11,036 bases of DNA from Actinomycetes bacterium (GTDB lineage Bacteria; Actinomycetota; Acidimicrobiia; Acidimicrobiales; RAAP-2). Below the pieces are notes generated by a model that saw only the letters and a program-made list of their open reading frames with translations, was not told the origin of the DNA and made no database searches. The first letter of the stretch is position 1; each line of letters starts with the position of its first letter. The position numbers were made by a program, and so were the translations under genes. This document shows positions 1 through 6,686 of the stretch, in pieces. The stretch lies in the NCBI GenBank assembly GCA_021805305.1, contig JAJZFO010000338.1, positions 1 to 11,036 of the forward strand, in the 5' to 3' direction.

Positions 1-874
1 CGAAGCGTTCTTCGAGCACGTGCCACTGTTCGGGGGCACGACGGATGAGGCCCTCGAGTTCGTGCGCGATGGCCTGGGTGACGCGGGTCACGTCGTCGCG
101 CAGTCGTCCCTCACGTCCCGAGGCGAGCGGTGGCGTCACCACGGCGAAGTGGTCACGACCCGGCCCGGTGTAACACGCCGCGCACAAGAGGGTGGCTCCG
201 GTGCGTAGCGCCAGGGTCGCCGGTCCGCCCGGCAACGTCACCGCGGCGCCGAAGAAGTCGACGCTCACCCCGCCGCCGGAAATGTCGCGGTCACACAACA
301 GACCGACGACCCCGCCGTCTTTGAGTACCCGCAGCAACGTGGCGCTGGCCTCGCGATTCAGGGCCTCGATGTGGATGCCAATCGACTCGCGTTTGGCCCT
401 GAACCACTCGAAGAGCTCGGGGGGCTCCAATTCCTCGGCGATGGCCGTCATGGGCATCCCGAGTGAGGAGATGAAGGAGCCCCCCCACTCCCACGACCCC
501 ACGTGGGGCAACGCGATGACCACACCCGCACCGCGGGCGAACGCCGCCTCGAGGTGCTCGAGACCCTCGGTGATGCGAAAGCGCGACGTGATCGTCGCGG
601 GGTCGAGGGCGGGCAGCTTGCCCCCCTCCGCCCAGTACTGGGCGTAGTTGGCGAAACCGCGCGCGACGAATCGCTCGAGGACGGCGGGATCAACCGGTCG
701 CCCCGGCGCGTCGAGCACGCGCGCCAGGTTGGTGGACAGGTGGGCGCGCGCGCGCGACCTCATCCCCACCGCGGTCCCCACCCGTCGGGCCAGCGCCACG
801 TCGACCCGTTCGGGCAACCACTCGAGGAGACGGCCGGCGAACATGTAGAGCGCGGCCGTGGTGCGGGGCTTCAC
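1..874 (-). CDS. patA: Phosphatidylinositol mannoside acyltransferase (LpxL/HtrB-like), 3' end cut by window edge
   Basis: The 291 visible residues match the lysophospholipid/lauroyl acyltransferase fold. In actinobacteria this enzyme moves an acyl chain from acyl-CoA onto a mannose of PIM at the inner face of the membrane. Visible marks are an N-terminal amphipathic or membrane-associating helix (about 5-20), the catalytic HX4E motif as H124-VGSW-E129 after a hydrophobic strand (GVVIALP), and the LLCDRD turn with GGGVSVDFFG at about 192-209. The PEQWHVLEERF stretch at 281-291 is the usual near-C-terminal signature, so only some 10-20 residues should be missing. Mycobacterial PatA, as I recall it, has HX4D; Glu here is as in LpxL. 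The GTG at 874-872 is the first possible start after an in-frame stop at 880-878; ATG at 844 is the alternative. No SD is visible, and the start lies 3 bp after the pgsA stop, so coupled translation is likely. The identity is supported by the thrS-HIT-pgsA-acyltransferase order. Confidence 0.88.
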   Translation of the reverse strand, partial: MKPRTTAALYMFAGRLLEWLPERVDVALARRVGTAVGMRSRARAHLSTNLARVLDAPGRPVDPAVLERFVARGFANYAQYWAEGGKLPALDPATITSRFRITEGLEHLEAAFARGAGVVIALPHVGSWEWGGSFISSLGMPMTAIAEELEPPELFEWFRAKRESIGIHIEALNREASATLLRVLKDGGVVGLLCDRDISGGGVSVDFFGAAVTLPGGPATLALRTGATLLCAACYTGPGRDHFAVVTPPLASGREGRLRDDVTRVTQAIAHELEGLIRRAPEQWHVLEERF

Positions 875-877
875 GGC

Positions 878-1540
878 TCAGTGGCGAGAGGAACGGCTGA
901 GTCGGCGCGCCCGACGCACGTGCGCGCGCGGGGCGCGTTCGATGACCGTGCGCGGCGCGGGCCGCGCCGCGATGCGCCAGACTCGCCAGAACCTACCGAA
1001 GGACGTCGCCGTGGTCAGGGCCAACATGATCCAGAGGACCGGGACGAAGATGACCGGCGACAGGAGTGCCACGCCCAGGAGGACCAGCCGCTCCGCGCGC
1101 TCCATCAGCCCCCCCTTGGCCGCCAGGCCCAAGCTCTCGGCCTTGGATCGTTGGTAGGAGATAAGGAAGAACGTAGTGAGGAGCGCGAACGGCAAGAGAC
1201 CCGTCTCGCCCGGATGGCGACGCTCGAGATAGAACAACACGCCCCCGAGCAAGACGGCGTCAGCGACGCGGTCGACCACCGAGTCGAAGAAGCTCCCGCG
1301 TTGGCTCGCGCGCTGGCTGGCCTTGGCGACCGCGCCATCGAGCAGGTCGTGCGCGCCCGTCAGCACCAGCAGGAGAATGGCGACCGCGAAGTAGCCCTGC
1401 GCAATGCACCACGCCGTCAACGCGGCGAAGACCAGACCCGACGCGGTCAAGACGTCAGCGGAGAAGCCGGCGCGTACCAGTGCTCGACCCACCGGTGCGG
1501 TGACGGCGTCTACTGATTGGCGGAATCTTCCGTCGAACAT
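878..1540 (-). CDS. pgsA: CDP-alcohol phosphatidyltransferase, probable phosphatidylinositol-phosphate synthase
   Basis: This 220-residue integral membrane enzyme should transfer the phosphatidyl group of CDP-diacylglycerol to an alcohol; from its neighbours the acceptor is probably inositol phosphate. The family signature is clear: D65-LL-D68-G69-AV-A72-K73, then eight residues, G82-SFF-D86-SVV-D90. The four Asp are the metal and catalytic residues. The usual Arg of the A-R pair is Lys here (K73). About six hydrophobic segments are visible (roughly 30-48, 50-63, 93-105, 114-130, 150-163, 165-180). The motif KGGLMERAERL near 142-152 resembles the acceptor-phosphate-binding region of PI-phosphate synthases. 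The tail from about 185 is strongly basic. The start is ATG with GGGAGG at 1549-1544, only 3 nt away. It sits 48 bp after the HIT gene and 3 bp before patA, in the order seen in mycobacteria. Phosphatidylglycerophosphate or archetidyl-type synthase is the alternative. Confidence 0.9.
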   Translation of the reverse strand: MFDGRFRQSVDAVTAPVGRALVRAGFSADVLTASGLVFAALTAWCIAQGYFAVAILLLVLTGAHDLLDGAVAKASQRASQRGSFFDSVVDRVADAVLLGGVLFYLERRHPGETGLLPFALLTTFFLISYQRSKAESLGLAAKGGLMERAERLVLLGVALLSPVIFVPVLWIMLALTTATSFGRFWRVWRIAARPAPRTVIERAPRAHVRRARRLSRSSRH

Positions 1541-1588
1541 CGTCCTCCCACGTCCACGCCGCAGTCTACCGGGGCGCTTTTGCCCGCA

Positions 1589-2095
1589 CTAGTGAGCGAA
1601 GTGAACACTGACCTTTCGCCAGGTCGACGCCAGGGATTCGGGCAGAACGCGGGTCTCGGCGATGGTACTCATGAAATTGGTGTCGCCATTCCAGCGAGGA
1701 AGCGCGTGGGCGTGCAGGTGCTTGGGTATTCCCGCGCCGGCCGCTTGCCCCAAATTCATGCCAAGATTCATGCCGTCACTGGCGTAGGCGTCGTCGAGGG
1801 CGCGCGCCGTTCGCCGCAGGGCCAGCGTGAAACTCGCGTACTCGCCGTCGCTCAACTCACCCAACGTCGCCACGTGACGCCGTGGCAGGACCAGGAGGTG
1901 ACCCGACCCGTACGGGAAGGCGTTGAGGGTCACGTAGCTCGAGTCATCTCGCCACAACACCCCCGAGTCCAGGGACGGCTCGAGCGCGGCGAGGTCGCAG
2001 AAGACGCACCCTCCCTCGTCGCGGGCGTGCGACGCCGCCTCGGGGCTCGAGACGTAGGCCTCGCGCCACGACGCCGCGAATCGATCAAGTGGCAC
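1589..2095 (-). CDS. HIT-family hydrolase/phosphorylase, probable Ap4A phosphorylase
   Basis: This 168-residue protein carries the histidine triad as KH126-L-H128-A-H130-ALPRW; the central His forms the nucleotidyl intermediate in this family. CVFC (C30, C33) near the N-terminus is a likely zinc half-site. The strand NAFPYGSGHLLVLPRRHV (58-75) and the phosphate-loop region MNLGMNLGQAAGAGIP (109-124) are as in actinobacterial HIT proteins. The closest family I know by context is the Mycobacterium Rv2613c type, an Ap4A phosphorylase also encoded between thrS and pgsA. It would degrade diadenosine tetraphosphate, which aminoacyl-tRNA synthetases can make. The start is GTG at 2095-2093, overlapping the thrS end by 11 nt, with GGAG at 2106-2103 and 7-nt spacing. 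It would be cytoplasmic. The exact reaction (phosphorolysis or hydrolysis) cannot be read from the sequence. Confidence 0.9.
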   Translation of the reverse strand: MPLDRFAASWREAYVSSPEAASHARDEGGCVFCDLAALEPSLDSGVLWRDDSSYVTLNAFPYGSGHLLVLPRRHVATLGELSDGEYASFTLALRRTARALDDAYASDGMNLGMNLGQAAGAGIPKHLHAHALPRWNGDTNFMSTIAETRVLPESLASTWRKVSVHFAH

Positions 2096-4073
2096 GGGTG
2101 AGCTCCGGCGAGCCGTGATCGGCGATCTCGCGCTCCAGGCGGTGGGCGAACTCTTCGAGACCGACCCCGCGCTCGGGGTCGTTCGCCCCGCGGGCGTTCA
2201 CGCCCAGCGTGCGCGCGGTCACGTCCTCGTCGCCGACGACGAGGACGTAGGGAACCTTCGCCATCTTCGCTCGACGAATCCGCGCGCCCAGGGGTTCGTT
2301 CGCCTCTTCGACGCTCGCGCGCGCGCCGACGCCGCGCAGCGTCGCCGCCACCTCGTGGGCGTAGGCGTCGTGGTCGTCGCGCACCCCGAGCACGACGACC
2401 TGCTCCGGGCACATCCAGGTCGGCATGTTGCCGGCGTAGTGCTCGATGAGGATCGCCATGAAGCGTTCGACGGTCCCGAAGAGGGCCCGGTGGATCATGA
2501 TGGGGCGGTGACGGGCGTTGTCGGGCGCGACGTACGCCGCCTCGAAGCGCTGGGGGGTTTGAAAGTCCAACTGGATGGTGGAGAGTTGGTGGGTCCGACC
2601 GATTGCGTCACGGGCCTGCACCGAGATCTTGGGGCCGTAGAACGCTCCGCCGCCCTCGTCGAGCACCAGGTCGAGACCGGCGCCTCGGGCGACGCTCGCG
2701 AGGGTGGCCTCCGCCTCGCTCCACTCCTCGTCGGAGCCAACGGCCTTGCCCTCGGGACGAGTCGACAACTCGAGGTAGAAGTCATTGAGTCCGAAGTCAC
2801 GCAGGAGTCCCAACACGAAGGTCAGCAGGTCACTGAGCTCCTGGGCCATCTGTTCGCGGGTGCAGAAGATATGCGCGTCGTCCTGGGTCATCCCGCGCAC
2901 GCGAGTCAGACCGTGGACCGCGCCCGACTTCTCGTAGCGGTACACCGTCCCGAATTCGAACATCCGTAGCGGCAACTCGCGGTAGGACCGCTGGCGGGAT
3001 TTGTAAATGAGCACGTGGAACGGACAATTCATGGGCTTGAGGTAGTACTGCTGACCGTCGTCCAGCTCCATCGGGGGGTACATCCCGTCGGCGAACCACT
3101 CCAGGTGACCCGACGTCTCAAACAGCTCGGCTTTCGTGATGTGCGGCGAGTTGACGAATTCGTACCCACCCGCCACGTGGCGGGCCCTCGAATACTCCTC
3201 CATCACGCGTCGCATCGTCCCACCCTTGGGGTGGAAGACCGCGAGACCGGGCCCCAGTTCGCTCGGGAACGAGAACAGGTCCATCTCAGCGCCGAGTCGA
3301 CGGTGATCACGCTTCTCGGCCTCGTCGAGTTGATGGAGGTGCGCCGCCAGCGCCTCCTTCGTCTCCCACGCCGTGCCGTAGATTCGTTGCAACTGCGGGC
3401 GCTTCTCGTCGCCGCGCCAGTAGGCCCCCGCGACCCGCATGAGTTTGAAGTGGCCGAGTCGCCGGGTGGACGGGACGTGGGGCCCGCGACAGAGGTCTTG
3501 GAACTCCGGCGTGTTGGAGTACGTCGAGACGATCGACGCGCCGACCTCGTGGCGGTCCTCCGGGGTCGCGCCGGTGCGAACGGCGGTGATGATCTCGACC
3601 TTGAAGGGTTGATCCTTGAAGAGTTCGAGACCCTCGTCGAAGGAATACTCGGCGCGCAGGAAGGGTTGGTCCTCGGCCACGATGGCGCGCATCGCGTCGT
3701 CAATCCGCGACAGGTCGTCGTCGCTGAAGCGCGCGCCGTGGGGTAACTCGAAGTCGTAGTAGAAACCGTCGCGAATCGCGGGGCCGATGGCGTAGTGCGC
3801 GCCGGGCCAGAGGCGAAGGACGGCCTGAGCGAGCACGTGCGCGGTCGAGTGACGTAGTACCTCTCGACCGAGGTCGCTGGGGGGCGTCACGAGGGCGACG
3901 ACGTCGCCGTCGTGCAATTGCCTCGTCAGGTCGGTTAATTCGCCGTTGACCTGGGCCGCCAGGGCGTCCTTGAGGAGTCGCGGGCCGATGGCCGCGGCCA
4001 GGTCGCGGGCCGTGGAGCCCTCGTCGAGCGAGCGCGTACTGCCGTCTGGAAGATGGATTTCAATGACCGACAT
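2085..4073 (-). CDS. thrS: Threonyl-tRNA synthetase, full length
   Basis: This 662-residue class II synthetase charges tRNA-Thr. Domains in order: TGS (about 1-62), then the N2 editing domain with H75-STA-H79 and DLC195RGPH199, which clears Ser-tRNA-Thr. The catalytic core (about 260-550) has zinc ligands C350 (MNCPFH), H401 (DDAHIF) and H528 (IMIHRA), motif 2 FGTVYRYEKSGAVHGLTRVRG at about 374-394 and motif 3 around HRALFGTVERF. The anticodon-binding domain is about 555-655. All key residues are present and the length is typical, so it should be functional. The ATG start at 4073 has GAGGAAAGG at 4086-4078. It lies 15 bp after mshC and overlaps the HIT gene, inside one apparent operon. I see no T-box-like leader; the gap from mshC is too short for one. 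Confidence 0.98.
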   Translation of the reverse strand: MSVIEIHLPDGSTRSLDEGSTARDLAAAIGPRLLKDALAAQVNGELTDLTRQLHDGDVVALVTPPSDLGREVLRHSTAHVLAQAVLRLWPGAHYAIGPAIRDGFYYDFELPHGARFSDDDLSRIDDAMRAIVAEDQPFLRAEYSFDEGLELFKDQPFKVEIITAVRTGATPEDRHEVGASIVSTYSNTPEFQDLCRGPHVPSTRRLGHFKLMRVAGAYWRGDEKRPQLQRIYGTAWETKEALAAHLHQLDEAEKRDHRRLGAEMDLFSFPSELGPGLAVFHPKGGTMRRVMEEYSRARHVAGGYEFVNSPHITKAELFETSGHLEWFADGMYPPMELDDGQQYYLKPMNCPFHVLIYKSRQRSYRELPLRMFEFGTVYRYEKSGAVHGLTRVRGMTQDDAHIFCTREQMAQELSDLLTFVLGLLRDFGLNDFYLELSTRPEGKAVGSDEEWSEAEATLASVARGAGLDLVLDEGGGAFYGPKISVQARDAIGRTHQLSTIQLDFQTPQRFEAAYVAPDNARHRPIMIHRALFGTVERFMAILIEHYAGNMPTWMCPEQVVVLGVRDDHDAYAHEVAATLRGVGARASVEEANEPLGARIRRAKMAKVPYVLVVGDEDVTARTLGVNARGANDPERGVGLEEFAHRLEREIADHGSPELTRAT

Positions 4074-4088
4074 AATGCCTTTCCTCGC

Positions 4089-5207
4089 CTACAGCGTAAT
4101 GCCGAGCAAGGCCGCCGCCGGGGCGACGGTCGCACCGGCGTGGGCCGCCGCGTCGACCGCGTCGAGGGCGCCCGGGCAGTTGAGATCGTCGTCGAGTGCG
4201 TCGCGCACGTCCTGTAGCACCGAACTGGCGCGGCCGTTCAAGGTCGAGCGCCAGGTGGCCAGTCGTGACTGCGCCTGGCTCAGGAGCTCCTCGCGCCACT
4301 CCCAGTCCTGGCGGTAGTGCTGGTCCAAAAGTGCCAATCGCACCGCCGCGGGTTCCGTGCGCTGCGCGAGGTCCGAGACGAAGACCAGGTTTCCTAAGGA
4401 TTTCGACATCTTGGTCCCGTCGAGCCCCACGAGTCCGACGTGCGCCCAGAAACGCACAAAGGGTTGGCCGGTCACGGATTCGCTCTGCGCCGCTTCGCAC
4501 TCGTGGTGCGGGAACGCCAAGTCACGACCGCCGCCGTGGACGTCGATGGTGTCACCCAACTCACGTCGCGCGAGCGCCGAACACTCGATATGCCAGCCCG
4601 GTCGTCCGGCCCCCCAGCGCGACTCCCACGAGGGCTCGTCCTCCAGTGAGGGTTGCCACAGCACGAAGTCCAGGGGGTCGCGCTTGCGCGCGTCCTCGGG
4701 ATTGCCTCCGTGGATGGCGGCTAACTCGATCATCGCGAGGCGGCTCTCGTGACTTACTTGCCCGAAGCGTTCGAATGTGGACGCCTCGAAGTAGACCCAC
4801 CCCTCGACCTGATACGCGTGGCCCGACTCGACGAGTTCGCCGATCATGGTCAAGATCTCGGGGATGGCACTCGTGGCCCGGGGCTCGGCGTGCACCGGCA
4901 GGAGATTGATGAGTCGCATATCGCGCTCGAATTTGGCCATCTCGCGCGCGGCCAGGTCCAGGTAGTTCACACCGAGGTGGCGCGCCTTGCGCAAGATGTC
5001 GTCGTCCACGTCGGTCACGTTGCGCACGCAGTGCGTGTCGTGACCCGCGTCGCGCAAGCGGCGCTGGAGGACGTCGAAGGTCAGGTAGACGAAGGCGTGA
5101 CCCAGGTGCGCCGCGTCGTAGGGCGTGATGCCGCAACTGTAGAGTGAGACGACCGGGCCCGGTGCCATCTCGAAGATCCCCCGGCGGGCGGTGTCGAAGA
5201 GGCGCAT
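4089..5207 (-). CDS. mshC: Cysteine:1D-myo-inosityl 2-amino-2-deoxy-glucopyranoside ligase (mycothiol synthesis)
   Basis: MshC joins cysteine to GlcN-inositol with ATP, the step before acetylation to mycothiol. The protein is a class I CysRS-like ligase of 372 residues. Zinc and cysteine-binding residues are C25 (SCGITPYD), C209 (WHIECSA) and H234 (FPHHE). The HIGH motif is H34LGH37 and the KMSKS loop is at 266-270. Two features favour MshC over cysteinyl-tRNA synthetase: the CGITPYD...HLGHA signature (CysS normally reads CGPTVYD...HIGHAR), and the short length ending in LLGITL without the anticodon-binding domain of CysS. The chosen ATG (5207-5205) shares one base with the npdG stop (TGATG), which suggests translational coupling; no SD is visible. 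A longer reading to 5273 would run into npdG and has no conserved sequence. In the actinobacteria I know, mshC is not next to thrS, so this placement is unusual. Confidence 0.88.
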   Translation of the reverse strand: MRLFDTARRGIFEMAPGPVVSLYSCGITPYDAAHLGHAFVYLTFDVLQRRLRDAGHDTHCVRNVTDVDDDILRKARHLGVNYLDLAAREMAKFERDMRLINLLPVHAEPRATSAIPEILTMIGELVESGHAYQVEGWVYFEASTFERFGQVSHESRLAMIELAAIHGGNPEDARKRDPLDFVLWQPSLEDEPSWESRWGAGRPGWHIECSALARRELGDTIDVHGGGRDLAFPHHECEAAQSESVTGQPFVRFWAHVGLVGLDGTKMSKSLGNLVFVSDLAQRTEPAAVRLALLDQHYRQDWEWREELLSQAQSRLATWRSTLNGRASSVLQDVRDALDDDLNCPGALDAVDAAAHAGATVAPAAALLGITL

Positions 5208-5857
5208 CAGCGCGGCAGACCGGCCAGCTTGACGTAACTGTGGGCCTTGTGGCGGATGTTGATCGAGATACACACCGCGGTGAACGCCTCGACCGCCGAG
5301 GCCAGGGACATCGACCCCGCCACTACCGCACGCAGTCCCGGCATCGCCTCGACCATCGCGGCCACCTGGTCGCGCGACGCCGCGTGATCACCGAAGATCA
5401 CCACGTCGGCCTCCAGTCCACTGTCGAGGTTGAGCATCTCCGACGCCGGAAGGTGGTGAAACGCACCGACCACCCGCGACGCCGGCAACGCGTGCGCGAG
5501 CTGCAGGGCCATGGAACCCCGCGGTGGGTATAGGGGCACCAGTTCACGGCCCTCGCGCGCTAGCGCGTTCACCATCGACACGACGACCTTGTCGGCCAGT
5601 GCGTCCTTCAGGGCGCTCACCGTAGCCACCGCCGAGTCCCAGGGTGTCGCCACCACGACGACGTCACACTGCGCGGCCCCCTCGTTGCCGGCCCCGGTGA
5701 TGGCGCCCGCGCCGCGCGGCACCAGCGTGGCCGCGACGTCGCTCGCGCGCTGCGCGTCGCGCGAACCCAAGATGACGTCGAAGCCCGCGCTCGCCAGACG
5801 CACGGCGACGCCCTGTCCCGCGGGACCGGTTCCGCCCAAAATACCGACGTTGCTCAT
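5207..5857 (-). CDS. npdG: F420-dependent NADP oxidoreductase (NADPH:F420 reductase, Fno family)
   Basis: This 216-residue protein should transfer hydride between NADP(H) and coenzyme F420. It has an N-terminal Rossmann fold with GGTGPAGQG at 8-16, where T9 and the following S32-R33 (ILGSRD) bind the NADP 2'-phosphate. MVNAL (95-99) and VGAFHHLPAS (130-139) are typical family stretches. The C-terminal CISINIRHKAHSYVKLAGLP (196-215) is the conserved F420-side segment. The length is normal. The ATG start (5857) has AAAGG at 5868-5864 with 6-nt spacing. It is the first gene of the minus-strand operon and runs into mshC by a 1-nt overlap. The pairing links two redox cofactors, F420 and mycothiol, in one transcript. 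Confidence 0.9.
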   Translation of the reverse strand: MSNVGILGGTGPAGQGVAVRLASAGFDVILGSRDAQRASDVAATLVPRGAGAITGAGNEGAAQCDVVVVATPWDSAVATVSALKDALADKVVVSMVNALAREGRELVPLYPPRGSMALQLAHALPASRVVGAFHHLPASEMLNLDSGLEADVVIFGDHAASRDQVAAMVEAMPGLRAVVAGSMSLASAVEAFTAVCISINIRHKAHSYVKLAGLPR

Positions 5858-5879
5858 GGGTAACCTTTCGATGGATTAA

Positions 5880-5898
5880 CTTCAGTACGCTAACAAGA
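5880..5898. promoter_or_regulatory. Candidate bidirectional promoter with a shared symmetric -10 element
   Basis: The heptamer TACGCTA (5886-5892) reads TAGCGTA on the other strand, so both strands carry a TANNNT -10 hexamer. On the plus strand TACGCT (5886-5891) ends exactly 7 nt before the A of the inhA ATG, as expected of a leaderless actinobacterial promoter. On the minus strand TAGCGT (5892-5887) is preceded by TGT, an extended -10. It predicts a start at 5880 and a 23-nt npdG leader carrying AAAGG. The two predicted starts are 18 bp apart. No good -35 is visible on either strand. The match is by eye; no transcript data are available. Confidence 0.55.
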
Positions 5899-6686
5899 TG
5901 GCAATCCTGACCAATCACCGTATCTTGATTACTGGCGTCCTGACTGACGATTCCCTCGCGTTCGGCATCGCGCGTCGCGCCCTCGAGGAGGGTGCGAGCA
6001 TCATCGTCACGGGAGCCGGTCGGGGGCTGTCGCTCACGAAGCGAACCGCGCGCAAATTGGACGAGTGGGGTGAGGTCGGCGAGGTGGTGGAGCTCGACGT
6101 CACTGATCCGGCGCAACTGGCGGCGGCGGCCACGGCGGTCCAGGACCGCTTCGGACGCCTCGACGGATTGGTCCACGCCATTGGTTTCGCGCCCCAGAGT
6201 TGTCTCGGCAAGGGAATGTTCGTGGCGCCCTTCGACGATGTCGCCACCGCGATGAACATCTCGACGTACTCCCTGGCCGCCCTGGTGGGGACCTTCCGCC
6301 CGCTCCTGCAGCGCGCCGAGGCCCTCGGCGGCGCCTCGGTCATCGCGTTGGACTTCGACGCCTCGCGGGCCTACCCCATGTACGACTGGATGGGGGTGAT
6401 GAAAGCGGCGCTGGAGTCGCTGGGACGATACCTGGCCCGCGAGGTCGGCGCCGATCGGATCCGCGTGAACATGCTGGCCGCGGGTCCCATCCGCACGATG
6501 GCGGCCAAGTCGATCCCGGGTTTCGAGGTCTTCGAGGACACCTGGGCGGACCGCGCCCCGCTGGGCTGGGACGTCAACGACTCCGCGGCCGTCGCCGACA
6601 CCGCCGTCGCCCTCTTGTCGCCCCTGTTACGCGCCACCACCGCGTCGGTCATCCACGTCGACGGGGGCGCCCACGCCATGGGCTGA
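5898..6686 (+). CDS. inhA: Enoyl-[acyl-carrier-protein] reductase, InhA/FabI type
   Basis: This 262-residue NADH-dependent reductase should carry out the last step of each FAS-II elongation cycle. It is an InhA-like short-chain dehydrogenase: GVLTDDSLAFGIAR (13-26) is the nucleotide loop, D67VTD70 follows, and HAIGFAP (93-99), LDFDASRAYP (151-160) and Y162...K169 (Y-x6-K) hold the active site. F153 and Y162 match InhA F149 and Y158 as I remember them. The AAGPIRT motif (194-200) starts the substrate-binding loop, which is about 10 residues shorter than in M. tuberculosis InhA. Residue 94 is Ala where InhA has Ser94. The C-terminus keeps the usual DGGAHA. The ATG at 5898 has no SD; a -10-like TACGCT ends 7 nt upstream, so a leaderless message is likely. 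Its last 60 bp overlap the convergent ABC transporter gene. Confidence 0.93.
   Translation: MAILTNHRILITGVLTDDSLAFGIARRALEEGASIIVTGAGRGLSLTKRTARKLDEWGEVGEVVELDVTDPAQLAAAATAVQDRFGRLDGLVHAIGFAPQSCLGKGMFVAPFDDVATAMNISTYSLAALVGTFRPLLQRAEALGGASVIALDFDASRAYPMYDWMGVMKAALESLGRYLAREVGADRIRVNMLAAGPIRTMAAKSIPGFEVFEDTWADRAPLGWDVNDSAAVADTAVALLSPLLRATTASVIHVDGGAHAMG

Noticed and set aside
744..756. Alternating GC tract, possible Z-DNA
   Set aside because: It is 13 bases long and encodes Arg/Ala codons of patA (SRARAH). Such runs are expected in GC-rich coding DNA.
503..1516. 337-codon open frame on the plus strand
   Set aside because: It runs antisense through patA and pgsA, which have clear motifs. Its product is Arg/Glu/Gly-rich without any domain, as expected of a shadow frame in high-GC DNA.
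1541..1588. Possible small hairpin (GGGC/GCCC around AAAAGC) between the HIT gene and pgsA
   Set aside because: The stem is only 4 bp with no T-rich tail. It does not support a terminator, and the gap is short enough for one operon.
1733..1771. MNLGMNLG duplication in the HIT protein
   Set aside because: Actinobacterial HIT proteins commonly read xNLGxNLG here. It is a family feature, not a new duplication.
2115..3746. Long plus-strand open frames (284 and 243 codons) within thrS
   Set aside because: They are antisense to thrS, whose catalytic, zinc and editing residues are all in place. Their sequences look like antisense shadows with no recognisable fold.
4089..5207. Cysteinyl-tRNA synthetase (cysS) instead of mshC
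   Set aside because: The CGITPYD and HLGHA signature and the lack of a C-terminal anticodon domain favour MshC. Some doubt remains without a tree.
5208..5273. Longer mshC start 22 codons upstream
   Set aside because: It lies inside the end of npdG, has no MshC similarity, and is less fitting than the TGATG overlap start at 5207.
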